This document shows positions 1-9,343 of a DNA stretch of 64,000 nt, piece by piece. Made by a program: the position numbers and the translations under genes. This DNA comes from Lutibacter oceani (GTDB lineage: Bacteria; Bacteroidota; Bacteroidia; Flavobacteriales; Flavobacteriaceae): NCBI RefSeq assembly GCF_003384935.1, contig NZ_QTTQ01000011.1, forward strand, positions 1-64,000, given 5' to 3'. Below the pieces are notes generated by a model that was not told where the DNA came from, did no database searches, and saw only the letters and a list, made by a program, of their open reading frames with translations. Each line of letters starts with the position of its first letter. Positions within the stretch are counted from its first letter, which is position 1.

Positions 1-33
1 TTTTTCACCAACACCTTTCCTTATTAGCGGATG

Positions 34-66
34 CAAATGTAATACCTTTTTTACCCCTTTAACAAA
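34..66 (-). promoter_or_regulatory. Leftward promoter for a gene outside the window
   Basis: Read on the minus strand, TACATTTG (34-41) fits the Bacteroidota -7 box TAnnTTTG, with TTTG (63-66) as the -33 element and 21 nt between them. It would drive a transcript leaving the left edge of the window, divergent from thrS. What it transcribes cannot be seen. The stretch from 67 to 273 holds no gene that I can support. Confidence 0.45.
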
Positions 67-273
67 CTTTTTTGTGCCTTTTTTTTAATTATTTTCACCT
101 GTAAACTTTATACAGCTGAAATTGTGTTATTTACATCAATAATTATTTATTAAAAAAACACCTAAGAAGTTATTATGTTTTATTTCAAAAGAAAGCATTA
201 GGCAATACATGTATATGGTGTAGTGAAATTTACAAAATAAATACAATTGCTTCAATTATGGATTGAAAACTTA

Positions 274-304
274 TTGCGCATATGATAGTTTTCTAATATC
301 TTTG
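274..304 (+). promoter_or_regulatory. Promoter of the thrS operon
   Basis: TATCTTTG at 297-304 matches the -7 consensus and TTG at 274-276 the -33 element, with 20 nt between. Transcription would begin only about 10 nt before the thrS ATG at 323, so there is no room for a T-box or other leader riboswitch. Confidence 0.6.
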
Positions 305-322
305 CAATCTCAATAAAAAAAT

Positions 323-2263
323 ATGATTCAAATAACGTTACCTGACGGTTCAATTAAGGAATTTAAAAAAGGAAGCACACCAATGGATGTTGCTAAAAAC
401 ATAAGTGAAGGATTTGCCAGAAATGTAATTTCTGCTGAATTTAACAATAATACTGTTGAAACCTCTACTCCTCTAACACAAGACGGAACCTTAATTCTTT
501 ATACATTTAATGATATAGATGGAAAAAAAGCATTTTGGCATTCATCTGCACATGTTTTAGCTCAAGCAATTCAACATTTATACCCAAAAGTTAAGTTAAC
601 TATTGGTCCTGCAATTGAAAACGGGTTTTATTATGATATTGATTTTGGAGATAATGTAGTCTCTGAAAAAGATTTCCCAACAATTGAAAAGAAATTTTTA
701 GAGTTAGCTAGAGGTAAACATGAGTTTAAAATGCGTGAAGTTAGTAAGGCTGATGCTTTAACTAAATATAAAGCAGAAGGAAATCAATATAAAGTTGAGT
801 TGATTGAAAATCTAACGGATGGTGAAATAACTTTTTGTGATCATTCAGATTTTACAGATTTATGCCGTGGTGGACATATACCAAATACTGGAATTATAAA
901 AGCTGTAAAAGTTATGAGTGCTGCCGGTGCATATTGGAGAGGTGATGAAAAAAACAACCAACTTACACGTATATATGGTATTTCATTTCCAAAGCAAAAA
1001 ATGCTTACAGAGTATTTAGAATTATTAGAAGAAGCTAAAAAACGTGATCACAGAAAGCTTGGAAAAGAATTGGAATTATTTGCTTTTTCTTCAAAAGTTG
1101 GACAAGGATTACCTCTCTGGTTACCAAAAGGAGCTGCTTTAAGAGATCGATTAGAGAATTTCTTGAAGAAAGCACAGAAAAAAGCAGGGTACGAAATGGT
1201 TATGACTCCACATATTGGTCAAAAAGAATTATATGTTACATCTGGTCATTATGAAAAATATGGTGAAGACAGTTTTCAACCTATTCACACTCCAAAAGAA
1301 GGTGAAGAATTTTTATTAAAACCAATGAACTGCCCTCATCATTGTGAAATTTTTAATCATAAACCTTATTCTTATAAGGAATTACCTAAAAGATTTGCAG
1401 AATTTGGTACAGTTTACAGATATGAACAAAGTGGTGAACTACATGGCTTAACCCGTGTAAGAGGTTTTACACAGGACGATGCCCATATTTTTTGTACTCC
1501 AGATCAATTAGATAAAGAATTTAAAGATGTTATTGATTTAGTACTTTATGTTTTTAAATCGTTAAGTTTTGAAAATTTTACTGCCCAGGTATCTTTACGT
1601 GATAAAGAAAACAAAGATAAATACATTGGAAGTGATGAGAACTGGGAAAAAGCAGAAAATGCCATAATAAACGCCACAAAAGAAAAAGGATTAGATTATG
1701 TAATTGAATACGGCGAAGCTGCTTTTTATGGGCCGAAACTAGACTTTATGGTTAAAGATGCATTAGGAAGAAGCTGGCAATTAGGAACTATTCAAGTTGA
1801 TTATAATTTACCTGAAAGGTTTGAATTAAGTTACAAAGGTTCGGACAATCAATTGCACAGACCTGTAATGATTCATAGAGCTCCATTTGGCTCAATGGAA
1901 CGTTTTATTGCTGTTTTATTAGAGCATACTGGAGGAAAATTTCCACTTTGGTTAACTCCAGAACAAGTTATTATTCTTCCTATCAGTGAGAAATACCAAA
2001 AATATGCAGAAAAAGTTTTACATTTGCTAGAAAATTCCGAAATTCGCGCCCTTGTAGATGATAGAAACGAAAAAACAGGAAGAAAAATCAGAGATGCCGA
2101 ATTAAATAAAATTCCGTTTATGATTATTGTAGGTGAACAGGAAGAAAATAATGGTACGGTTTCTGTAAGAAAACAAGGTGAAGGAGATATTGGAACATTA
2201 TCAATTAACGAATTTATTTCGTTTATAAATAAAGAAATTAATAGTACATTAGAACAATTTTAG
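323..2263 (+). CDS. thrS: Threonine-tRNA ligase
   Basis: Cytoplasmic class II aminoacyl-tRNA synthetase that charges tRNA-Thr with threonine. The 646 residues have the usual full length and domain order: a TGS domain (about 1-60), the editing domain with the HSSAHV motif near residue 73 and the C...RGGH zinc-type motif near 175, the catalytic core with MNCPHHC, motif 2 ([18 protein letters not shown]) and motif 3 ([11 protein letters not shown]), and a C-terminal anticodon-binding domain. It is the first gene of a translation operon with infC, rpmI and rplT, the same order as in many bacteria. The ATG at 323 directly follows a good promoter. Confidence 0.97.
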   Translation: MIQITLPDGSIKEFKKGSTPMDVAKNISEGFARNVISAEFNNNTVETSTPLTQDGTLILYTFNDIDGKKAFWHSSAHVLAQAIQHLYPKVKLTIGPAIENGFYYDIDFGDNVVSEKDFPTIEKKFLELARGKHEFKMREVSKADALTKYKAEGNQYKVELIENLTDGEITFCDHSDFTDLCRGGHIPNTGIIKAVKVMSAAGAYWRGDEKNNQLTRIYGISFPKQKMLTEYLELLEEAKKRDHRKLGKELELFAFSSKVGQGLPLWLPKGAALRDRLENFLKKAQKKAGYEMVMTPHIGQKELYVTSGHYEKYGEDSFQPIHTPKEGEEFLLKPMNCPHHCEIFNHKPYSYKELPKRFAEFGTVYRYEQSGELHGLTRVRGFTQDDAHIFCTPDQLDKEFKDVIDLVLYVFKSLSFENFTAQVSLRDKENKDKYIGSDENWEKAENAIINATKEKGLDYVIEYGEAAFYGPKLDFMVKDALGRSWQLGTIQVDYNLPERFELSYKGSDNQLHRPVMIHRAPFGSMERFIAVLLEHTGGKFPLWLTPEQVIILPISEKYQKYAEKVLHLLENSEIRALVDDRNEKTGRKIRDAELNKIPFMIIVGEQEENNGTVSVRKQGEGDIGTLSINEFISFINKEINSTLEQF

Positions 2264-2284
2264 TTTAATTTAAATTTTACAGCT

Positions 2285-2845
2285 ATAGCAATTAAAAGAA
2301 GATCAGGGGGAAGAAAGCCTTGGAGAGTAGTTAAAGAAGATCAACATAGGATTAATGAGAAAATCACGTATGTTGATGAAGTACGTTTAGTAGGTGATAA
2401 CGTTGAAATTGGTGTTTACCCAATTTCAAAAGCGAGGGAACTTGCAAGAGAACAAGAACTAGATTTGGTTGAAATTTCACCCAAAGCAGTACCGCCTGTT
2501 TGTAAAATTATAGATTACAAGAAATTTCTTTATGAACAAAAGAAGCGTGAAAAAGCTCAAAAGTCAAAAGCTTCTAAGGTTGTTGTAAAAGAAATTAGAT
2601 TTGGCCCTAATACAGATGAGCATGATTTTGAATTTAAAAAGAAACATGCAATTAAATTTTTACAGGATGGTGCCAAATTAAAAGCTTTTGTATTTTTCAA
2701 AGGACGATCAATTATTTATAAAGATCAAGGTCATATCTTATTATTAAGATTAGCCACAGAATTAGAAGAATACGGAAAAGTAGAGCAGATGCCTAAATTA
2801 GAAGGTAAACGTATGATAATGTACTTAGCTCCAAAAAAGAAATAA
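2285..2845 (+). CDS. infC: Translation initiation factor IF-3 with non-ATG start
   Basis: IF-3 binds the 30S subunit and proofreads start-codon and initiator-tRNA pairing. The first ATG-like start in frame (2465) would remove the N-terminal domain. The reading frame is open from the thrS stop, and IF-3-like sequence ([19 protein letters not shown], then RINEKI, VRLVGDN and [16 protein letters not shown]) begins right after it. The start is therefore a rare codon, ATA at 2285 or ATT at 2291, giving about 186 residues, normal for the family. Rare start codons on infC are known from other bacteria, where IF-3 represses its own translation by rejecting them. thrS ends 21 nt upstream in the same frame. 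The exact start codon is inferred. Confidence 0.9.
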   Translation: MAIKRRSGGRKPWRVVKEDQHRINEKITYVDEVRLVGDNVEIGVYPISKARELAREQELDLVEISPKAVPPVCKIIDYKKFLYEQKKREKAQKSKASKVVVKEIRFGPNTDEHDFEFKKKHAIKFLQDGAKLKAFVFFKGRSIIYKDQGHILLLRLATELEEYGKVEQMPKLEGKRMIMYLAPKKK

Positions 2846-2934
2846 CATTTCAACTTCTGTTAAGTAAACCTATTTAAAGGTTGCTTTTGAAATTGAAAAA
2901 AGATAAATAAGCAAGATAAAAAAGTAGAAGAAAG

Positions 2935-3132
2935 ATGCCTAAAATGAAAACAAAATCTAGTGCTAAGAAGCGTTTTAAGCTTACTGGTTCTGGAAAAATT
3001 AAAAGAAAACACGCTTTTAAAAGTCATATTTTGACTAAAAAAAGTAAAAAACGTAAATTAAAGTTAACTCATACTGGTTTAGTACATAAATCAGATGAAG
3101 CTAGCATTTTACAACAGTTAACTTTAAAATAA
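2935..3132 (+). CDS. rpmI: 50S ribosomal protein L35
   Basis: This 65-residue, very basic protein has the L35 pattern: [20 protein letters not shown] at the N-terminus and a Lys/Arg-rich [13 protein letters not shown] stretch. L35 sits in the large subunit near the tRNA exit region. It lies between infC and rplT, the classic arrangement. The 89-nt gap after infC contains only a weak AACCT/AGGTT hairpin (about 2865-2882); I could not recognise an L20 autoregulatory leader. Confidence 0.96.
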   Translation: MPKMKTKSSAKKRFKLTGSGKIKRKHAFKSHILTKKSKKRKLKLTHTGLVHKSDEASILQQLTLK

Positions 3133-3226
3133 TAAAGTTACAGGGAATTTAATTATTAACCTTGGAGTAGTGCAATTACAAGTATAAATTAATTTTATCG
3201 CCTACTACAAAAAACAAATTGAAATT

Positions 3227-3571
3227 ATGCCAAGATCAGTAAATTCAGTTGCTTCAAGAGCTAAAAGAAAAAAGATATTGAAGCAAGCAAAAGGTTACTT
3301 TGGACGTAGAAAAAACGTTTATACAGTAGCAAAAAATGCGGTTGAAAAAGGAATGTTATATTCTTACAGAGACCGTAAAAACAAAAAGAGAACTTTCCGC
3401 GCTTTATGGATTCAACGTATTAACGCTGGAGCTCGTCAGTATGGAATGTCTTACTCACAGTTTATGGGGAAAATTAAAGCTAATAATATTGAATTGAATC
3501 GTAAGGTTCTTGCAGATTTAGCGATGAACAACCCAGAAGCTTTTAAGGCAGTTGTAGATTCAGTAAAATAG
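3227..3571 (+). CDS. rplT: 50S ribosomal protein L20
   Basis: L20 is a primary 23S rRNA-binding protein needed early in 50S assembly. The 114-residue sequence is of usual length, with the basic N-terminal extension ([20 protein letters not shown]) followed by YFGRRKNVY and the conserved [14 protein letters not shown] block. It is the last gene of the thrS operon and is closed by a strong terminator at 3601. In other bacteria L20 binds its own mRNA leader; no such pseudoknot was identified here. Confidence 0.97.
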   Translation: MPRSVNSVASRAKRKKILKQAKGYFGRRKNVYTVAKNAVEKGMLYSYRDRKNKKRTFRALWIQRINAGARQYGMSYSQFMGKIKANNIELNRKVLADLAMNNPEAFKAVVDSVK

Positions 3572-3600
3572 ATTTTTAATTTCTTGCTTATATATAAAAA

Positions 3601-3627
3601 ACCCAATCTTAAGATTGGGTTTTTTTA
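3601..3627. terminator. Terminator between rplT and the ABC-F gene
   Basis: ACCCAATC (3601-3608), loop TTAA and GATTGGGT (3613-3620) form a perfect 8-bp stem followed by seven T. A run of A precedes it, so it can stop transcription in both directions between the convergent rplT and ABC-F genes. Confidence 0.85.
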
Positions 3628-3638
3628 TTTTAACTCAT

Positions 3639-5270
3639 TTATTTTTCAATCTCTCTTAAGCTTTCCATTTTTTTAAGTTCTAGAAAACCTTTCACATCTT
3701 CAAAGTGTTCTTTCACACGTTTATGTCCAAATTCAAAAACTTTTTCAGCTAAGCCATCTAAAAAGTCGCGATCGTGCGAAACTAATATTAAAGTACCATC
3801 AAAATCTTTTAATGCATCTTTAATTATGTCCTTCGTTCTCATATCCAAATGATTTGTTGGCTCATCTAAAATTAAAACATTAACTGGTTCCAACAATAAT
3901 TTTATCATTGCTAAACGCGTTTTCTCACCTCCGGAGAGCACCTTTACCTTTTTAGTTGTATTATCTCCTCCAAACATAAAGGCCCCTAATAAATCCTTAA
4001 TTTTAGTTCTAATATCTCCAACAGCAATTTGGTCTATTGTTTCAAAAACTGTTAAATCCTCATCCAGCAATGATGCTTGATTTTGTGCAAAATATCCAAT
4101 CTTAACATTATGTCCCACTTCCAATTTACCTTCAAAATCTATTTCACCCATAATAGCTTTTATCATCGTGGATTTTCCCTCTCCATTTTTTCCTATAAAA
4201 GCTACTTTTTGTCCACGTTCAATAACTAAATTAGCATTTTTAAAAACCACATGTTCATTATAGCTTTTGGACAACTCATTAACAACAACTGGATATTGGC
4301 CGCTTCGTGAAGATGGCGGAAACTTTAACCGTAAAGCAGATGAATCTATTTCATCTACTTCAACCAATGGCAGTTTTTCCAACATTCTAACACGAGATTG
4401 TACTTGATTGGTTTTTGAGTAGGTTCCTTTAAAACGCTCTATAAACTCCATATTTTCAGCAATCATTTTTTGTTGTTCATCATAGGCTTTTTGCTGATGG
4501 ACACGTCTATCTTTTCTTAATTCTAAATACTGGGAATAATTGGCTTTATAATCATAAATTCTTCCCATAGTAACTTCTATTGTTCTATTGGTAATGTTAT
4601 CTACAAATGCCCTATCGTGTGAAATTACAATTACAGCTTTAGCTGAGTTAATTAAAAAATCTTCCAACCATTGCACACTTTCAATATCAATATGGTTTGT
4701 TGGTTCATCCAATAAAATTAAATCTGGTTTTTGAAGTAAAATTTTTGCGAGTTCAATTCGCATACGCCAACCACCTGAAAATTCAGAAGTAGGCCTGTTA
4801 AAATCATCACGCTCAAAACCTAATCCTTTCAATATTTTTTCAACTTCGGCCTCATAATTAACTTCTTCAATAGCATAGTATTTTTCGCTCAATTCAGAAA
4901 CACGTTCAATTAAGTTCATGTAAGCTTCACTTTCATAATCAGTTCTTACAGTTAATTCCTCATTAATTGAATCAATTTCTGCTTTCATTTTAGTTATTTC
5001 TGCAAATGCTTTAGAAGTTTCTTCAAAAACCGTTGCATTATCCTTTGCCAATAAATGTTGTGGCAGGTAAGCTATTTTAGCCTCTTTAGGTGCCGAAATA
5101 TTTCCTGAGCTAGGTTTGTTAACGCCAGCTACAATTTTTAATAAGGTAGATTTTCCAGCACCATTTTTTCCCATTAAGGCAATTTTATCATTTTCATTTA
5201 TTGAAAAAGAAACATTTTCAAATAATGTTGTACCTCCAAAATGTACTGAAATATCATTAACTGTAATCAT
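3639..5270 (-). CDS. ABC-F family ATPase
   Basis: This soluble protein has two ABC domains and no membrane segment. Walker A GKNGAGKST lies at about residues 34-42 and GKNGEGKST in the second half. The signatures are FSGGWRMR and LSGGEKTR, with two LLDEPTNH/ILDEPTNH Walker B motifs. A charged linker (HQQKAYDEQQKMIAENM) separates the domains, as expected for ABC-F proteins, which bind the ribosomal E site and act on translation or antibiotic protection. At 543 residues it resembles the housekeeping YbiT/Uup-like members more than a resistance factor, but the subfamily cannot be fixed by eye. It is transcribed alone on the minus strand, convergent with rplT. Confidence 0.9.
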   Translation of the reverse strand: MITVNDISVHFGGTTLFENVSFSINENDKIALMGKNGAGKSTLLKIVAGVNKPSSGNISAPKEAKIAYLPQHLLAKDNATVFEETSKAFAEITKMKAEIDSINEELTVRTDYESEAYMNLIERVSELSEKYYAIEEVNYEAEVEKILKGLGFERDDFNRPTSEFSGGWRMRIELAKILLQKPDLILLDEPTNHIDIESVQWLEDFLINSAKAVIVISHDRAFVDNITNRTIEVTMGRIYDYKANYSQYLELRKDRRVHQQKAYDEQQKMIAENMEFIERFKGTYSKTNQVQSRVRMLEKLPLVEVDEIDSSALRLKFPPSSRSGQYPVVVNELSKSYNEHVVFKNANLVIERGQKVAFIGKNGEGKSTMIKAIMGEIDFEGKLEVGHNVKIGYFAQNQASLLDEDLTVFETIDQIAVGDIRTKIKDLLGAFMFGGDNTTKKVKVLSGGEKTRLAMIKLLLEPVNVLILDEPTNHLDMRTKDIIKDALKDFDGTLILVSHDRDFLDGLAEKVFEFGHKRVKEHFEDVKGFLELKKMESLREIEK

Positions 5271-5299
5271 TTTTTAAATTTTTATTTTTTTGAAAGCTG

Positions 5300-5307
5300 C
5301 AAATATA
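5300..5307 (-). promoter_or_regulatory. -7 box of the ABC-F gene
   Basis: On the minus strand the sequence reads TATATTTG, a perfect TAnnTTTG box, about 30 nt before the ATG at 5270. No clear -33 element sits at the right distance. Confidence 0.5.
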
Positions 5308-5358
5308 CGTGAATGTTTTATTTTTTATTAAAAAACAATTCTTAAGTGTTAAAAACAA

Positions 5359-5387
5359 AAAAGCAAGAACTTAAAATTCTTGCTTTT
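5359..5387 (-). terminator. Terminator of the purM-prfA unit
   Basis: AAAAGCAAGAA (5359-5369) and TTCTTGCTTTT (5377-5387) form a perfect 11-bp stem with a 7-nt loop. On the minus strand it is followed by a T-rich tail, just after the prfA stop at 5411. Confidence 0.85.
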
Positions 5388-5410
5388 CAAAATATTATTT
5401 TTATGTATTC

Positions 5411-6487
5411 TTATAAAACTTCTCCAAGTTCTTTTAATTTCTCAGTATTTTCAGCAAGTTTTAATTCTTCAATAATTTTATGAATATCACCATTAATTAC
5501 GTTTTGTAAATCGTATAAGGTTAATCCAATTCTGTGTTCGGTTACACGACCTTGCGGATAGTTGTATGTTCTAATTTTTGCTGAACGATCTCCACTTGCT
5601 ACCAGCGAATTTCTTTTAGCAGAATCTTCAGCCAATTTTTTCTCTAATTCCTGCTCATACAAACGAGAACGCAAAACTTTCATTGCTTTTTCTTTGTTTT
5701 TATGCTGCGATTTTTGATCTTGACATTGTGCTACCAAGCCTGTAGGAACGTGTGTTAGACGCACCGCAGAATAGGTAGTATTTACAGATTGACCACCAGG
5801 TCCAGATGAACAAAAATAATCTACACGAATATCGCTTGGTTTTAATTCTACATCAAATTCTTCAGCCTCTGGCAATACCATAACTGTAGCTGCAGAAGTA
5901 TGTACACGACCTTGAGTTTCAGTTTGTGGTACACGCTGTACACGATGCACACCTGATTCAAATTTCATATCTCCATAAACATCTTCACCGGTAACACTAA
6001 AAATAATTTCTTTAAAACCACCTGATGTTCCTTCACTAATATCTTCAACTTCAGTTTTCCACCCTTTGTCTGAACAATATTTTGTATACATTCTATATAA
6101 ATCTCCAGCAAAAATACTTGCTTCATCACCACCAGTACCTGCCCTAATCTCAACAATTACATTTTTAGCATCTTCTGGATCTTTTGGAATAAGCATAAAC
6201 TTAATATCATCTTCCAATATTGGTAAACGAGCTGTAGCTTCTTCCAATTCCATTTTGGCCATTTCTGTCATTTCTGCATCCGATCCGTCTGCTATAATTT
6301 CTTTAGCTTCTTCAATATTTTTTAACAACCCTTCATACTCTTCAGCAATTTTCATTACTGCACTTAAATCTTTATACTCTTTATTTATTTGAATATAACG
6401 TTTTTGATCTGAAATAATATCCGGTTGGATAATTAAATCAGAAACCTCATCAAATCGTTGTTTTACTATTCTTAACTTATCTAACAT
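5411..6487 (-). CDS. prfA: Peptide chain release factor 1
   Basis: RF1 recognises UAG and UAA stop codons and triggers peptidyl-tRNA hydrolysis. The 358 residues match the family length. The universal GGQ motif ([18 protein letters not shown], near residue 230) and the stop-codon-reading PxT tripeptide in its RF1 form ([18 protein letters not shown]) are both visible, which separates it from RF2. An N-terminal coiled-coil domain precedes them. It lies 49 bp downstream of purM on the same strand, so the two are probably cotranscribed, and it is followed by a strong terminator. Confidence 0.97.
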   Translation of the reverse strand: MLDKLRIVKQRFDEVSDLIIQPDIISDQKRYIQINKEYKDLSAVMKIAEEYEGLLKNIEEAKEIIADGSDAEMTEMAKMELEEATARLPILEDDIKFMLIPKDPEDAKNVIVEIRAGTGGDEASIFAGDLYRMYTKYCSDKGWKTEVEDISEGTSGGFKEIIFSVTGEDVYGDMKFESGVHRVQRVPQTETQGRVHTSAATVMVLPEAEEFDVELKPSDIRVDYFCSSGPGGQSVNTTYSAVRLTHVPTGLVAQCQDQKSQHKNKEKAMKVLRSRLYEQELEKKLAEDSAKRNSLVASGDRSAKIRTYNYPQGRVTEHRIGLTLYDLQNVINGDIHKIIEELKLAENTEKLKELGEVL

Positions 6488-6536
6488 TTACTTTTTAATT
6501 GGATTGCAAATTTACAAATTTTAAACGATATAACTT

Positions 6537-7715
6537 TTAATAATTAAAAGTTCCATATTCACTCTTTATAGTCAATTTTTTAGATTCTGAGGCTTCTACC
6601 CTACCGATTATTTTAGCATCTACATGAAAACTTTTAGAGATTTCAATAATATCATTAGCCGTTTCAGCTGAAACGTAAATTTCCATTCTGTGACCACAAT
6701 TAAAAACCTGGTACATTTCTTTCCAATCGGTTTTACTTTGCTCTTGGATTAATTTAAATAAAGGCGGAACTGTAAATAAGTTATCTTTTATTATATGTAA
6801 ATTCTCTACAAAATGAAGAATTTTTGTTTGTGCTCCTCCACTGCAATGCACCATTCCGTGAATTTCTTTTGAAGTAAATTTCTCTAAAATTTCCTTAATA
6901 ATTGGCGCATAAGTTCTTGTAGGTGAAAGTACTAATTTACCAGCATCAATTGGTGAATTTGTAACTTTATCTGTTAATTTCATTGCTCCTGAATAAACTA
7001 ACTCACTTGGTACAGAATCATCAAAACTTTCAGGATATTTCTCGGCTAAATATTTATGAAACACATCGTGACGTGCAGATGTTAATCCATTTGAACCCAT
7101 TCCTCCATTATACTCTTTTTCATAAGTTGCCTGTCCAAAAGATTCTAAACCAACAATTACATCACCTGGTTTAATATTGGCATTGTCAATAACATTAGAA
7201 CGTTTCATTCTTGCAGTTACGGTAGAATCTACAATTATTGTTCTTACCAAATCACCCACATCAGCAGTTTCTCCACCTGTAGAATGAATTTCAACACCAA
7301 AACTTTTTAAATCTTGTAATAATTCTTCTGTTCCATTAATTATTTCAGAAATAACTTCGCCTGGAATTAAATTTTTATTTCGTCCAATTGTTGAAGACAA
7401 CATAATGTTATCGGTTGCACCAACACATAATAAATCATCAATATTCATTATTAATGCATCCTGAGCAATTCCTTTCCAAACAGAAATATCGCCAGTTTCT
7501 TTCCAATACATATAAGCTAAAGACGATTTTGTACCGGCACCATCTGCATGCATTATTAAACAATAATTATTATCTCCAGTTAAATAATCTGGAACAATTT
7601 TACAAAATGCCTTCGGAAATAATCCTTTATCTACATTTTTAATAGCGTTATGTACATCTTCTTTTGAAGCTGAAACTCCACGCATACTGTATCTCTTACT
7701 TATTTCTGAACTCAT
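6537..7715 (-). CDS. purM: Phosphoribosylformylglycinamidine cyclo-ligase (AIR synthase)
   Basis: This enzyme converts FGAM to AIR with ATP in purine synthesis. The 392 residues have AIR-synthase features: a DGAGTKSSLAY segment in the N-terminal domain, DALIMNIDDLLCVGA, a glycine-rich GGETADVGD motif, and PGDVIVGLESFG at the start of the C-terminal domain. It is longer than E. coli PurM (345 residues) and belongs to the divergent Bacteroidota form that is often annotated only as AIR synthase related. It is the first gene of a minus-strand unit with prfA. Confidence 0.88.
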   Translation of the reverse strand: MSSEISKRYSMRGVSASKEDVHNAIKNVDKGLFPKAFCKIVPDYLTGDNNYCLIMHADGAGTKSSLAYMYWKETGDISVWKGIAQDALIMNIDDLLCVGATDNIMLSSTIGRNKNLIPGEVISEIINGTEELLQDLKSFGVEIHSTGGETADVGDLVRTIIVDSTVTARMKRSNVIDNANIKPGDVIVGLESFGQATYEKEYNGGMGSNGLTSARHDVFHKYLAEKYPESFDDSVPSELVYSGAMKLTDKVTNSPIDAGKLVLSPTRTYAPIIKEILEKFTSKEIHGMVHCSGGAQTKILHFVENLHIIKDNLFTVPPLFKLIQEQSKTDWKEMYQVFNCGHRMEIYVSAETANDIIEISKSFHVDAKIIGRVEASESKKLTIKSEYGTFNY

Positions 7716-7738
7716 TTTTGCTTAATTATGTTGCACTG

Positions 7739-7746
7739 CAAAAGTA
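7739..7746 (-). promoter_or_regulatory. -7 box of purM-prfA
   Basis: On the minus strand this reads TACTTTTG, which fits TAnnTTTG, 23 nt before the purM ATG at 7715. A -33 element is not obvious. Confidence 0.4.
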
Positions 7747-7780
7747 ATTTTTCTTTTTTAATAAATAAAACATAAAAAAA

Positions 7781-7806
7781 ACCGAATTGTTAATATTCGG
7801 TTTTTC
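7781..7806. terminator. Terminator downstream of the csg operon region
   Basis: ACCGAAT (7781-7787) pairs with ATTCGGT (7795-7801) around a 7-nt loop. A-runs on the left and T-runs on the right make it bidirectional. It lies between the end of the curli-linked lipoprotein gene (7824) and the purM promoter. Confidence 0.75.
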
Positions 7807-7823
7807 TTTAATTTTAATATCTT

Positions 7824-9329
7824 TTATTCCCAATCTGGCATAATTGCATCATAAAACAACTGTTTCCTTTCTTCACTTCCATCAATTTTTAAAGAATAAA
7901 TTGTTTTTGTTGAAATTCCATCATTTGAAGTGTTTACAAAAATAATTTCAGCTTCATTAGGTGAAAATCTTGGATCTAAATCTAAAGTTCCAGGTTGCTT
8001 ACCTGTTGAAATTATTGAAGCTATTTCAGTCTCAAATTCATATAAAAAAACATATGTATCTAATTGTCTATTATCTGAATTTTCATATTCAGAAATATCA
8101 TATGTATATAACAACAATTTGTTGTTAATTGAAATATTAAGACCACCAGCAGCACCTTTAACATCTGAAAGAATTGTATCTAAAATATTTCCAGCAAGAT
8201 CAATTGTATAAATTGAGACATTAAACCCCGTAATATCATTAGTTTTAATAGCAATTATACTTTCATCATTACTCCAATCACACTCCGTTATAAAACTACC
8301 ATCAATTGTTTTATAAATTTGTTGAAGCCCACTCCCATCTTTGTTTATTAAATACAATTTATCATAGTGTGGATAAATTAATCTATCTCCGTTTGATGAC
8401 CAAGAGTAATCAATTTCATTAAAATTATATCCCGAAACAGAAACAGCAGAAGTAACTTGTTTTACATTAGAGCCATCTTGATTCATAGTAAATAGGTGCG
8501 TTTCATTGTTTATAGTTCTTAAAAAAGCTATAATATTTGCAGCTTGATTTTTTCTTGGTCTCCAACTATTTTGAGCTTCAGAAGTTAACTGAACTTCATT
8601 AATTGGCATCGCTTCAATCTCATCAAAATTGGATGAATAAATTATATGGTTATTATTAGAACTATTTTTTACATAAAAATATCTATTTTCTGGATTCACT
8701 TTAGTTTTAAATGAACTTACAGAACTTAAAACCTCTTCATTTATATCATCAGTTGCAGCTATTTGCCAAAAATATTTTATACCATATTTTAAATCTGAAA
8801 CCACATATGTAGTATCTATAATATTCTCAATTTTAATAATATCATTATTCAAATCATTTTTAATTTCTAACCTAAATGAAATTGGGTCTTCCTCAGGATC
8901 TATTGAGCTCCAAATTAATTCTACTGAAAGTTCTAAATTTTCACTTCCATCTAACGGTGAACTTAATGTTGGAGATGATGGTGGTCTGTTTAAAGCCGTT
9001 TCATTATCTAATTCAAATATTACATTTACTTCAACATCTGCAGTTACTGTTGCTGCCTCAAAACCAGTTAAATAACTATCTTTTTTTGCACTAATAGAAT
9101 AATCACCTACTTCAATATTTTGCAATGTAAAATAGCCATCAGAGTCTGAAAAAACAGCATTGTTTGAAGGACTTAGAGTAATTTTTGCATTTTCTATAGG
9201 TTCAAAACTTTTAGCTTCTACTACTCTACCAGTAATTGTACCTAAGCCAACCAAATCTACCGTGTCTTCAGTACAATTCACTAATAAACTAATGACTAAT
9301 ATTCCTAATGTTTTAAAAAAATCTTTCAT
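7824..9329 (-). CDS. Lipoprotein with carboxypeptidase-like, Fn3-like and TolB-like propeller domains
   Basis: The 501-residue protein starts with a lipoprotein signal (lipobox LLVNC, Cys at about residue 19). A carboxypeptidase-regulatory-like beta-sandwich follows (GTITGRVVEAKSFEPIENAKI, then SDGYFTLQNIEVGDYSI), then an Fn3-like region (NRPPSSPTLSSPLDGS, TTYVVSDLKYGIKYFWQI). The second half has repeated WS-type blades (SWRPRK, DYSWSSNGDRLIY, CDWSNDESIIAI, PRFSPNEAEIIF) typical of TolB/WD40-like propellers. It begins 14 bp after csgG on the same strand, so it is probably the last gene of the curli operon. A surface or periplasmic binding role is plausible but not known. Confidence 0.7.
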   Translation of the reverse strand: MKDFFKTLGILVISLLVNCTEDTVDLVGLGTITGRVVEAKSFEPIENAKITLSPSNNAVFSDSDGYFTLQNIEVGDYSISAKKDSYLTGFEAATVTADVEVNVIFELDNETALNRPPSSPTLSSPLDGSENLELSVELIWSSIDPEEDPISFRLEIKNDLNNDIIKIENIIDTTYVVSDLKYGIKYFWQIAATDDINEEVLSSVSSFKTKVNPENRYFYVKNSSNNNHIIYSSNFDEIEAMPINEVQLTSEAQNSWRPRKNQAANIIAFLRTINNETHLFTMNQDGSNVKQVTSAVSVSGYNFNEIDYSWSSNGDRLIYPHYDKLYLINKDGSGLQQIYKTIDGSFITECDWSNDESIIAIKTNDITGFNVSIYTIDLAGNILDTILSDVKGAAGGLNISINNKLLLYTYDISEYENSDNRQLDTYVFLYEFETEIASIISTGKQPGTLDLDPRFSPNEAEIIFVNTSNDGISTKTIYSLKIDGSEERKQLFYDAIMPDWE

Positions 9330-9343
9330 CTTTCTTTGTTTTA

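Noticed and set aside
305-322. T-box leader for thrS
   Set aside because: The promoter lies too close to the start codon, leaving about 10 nt of leader.
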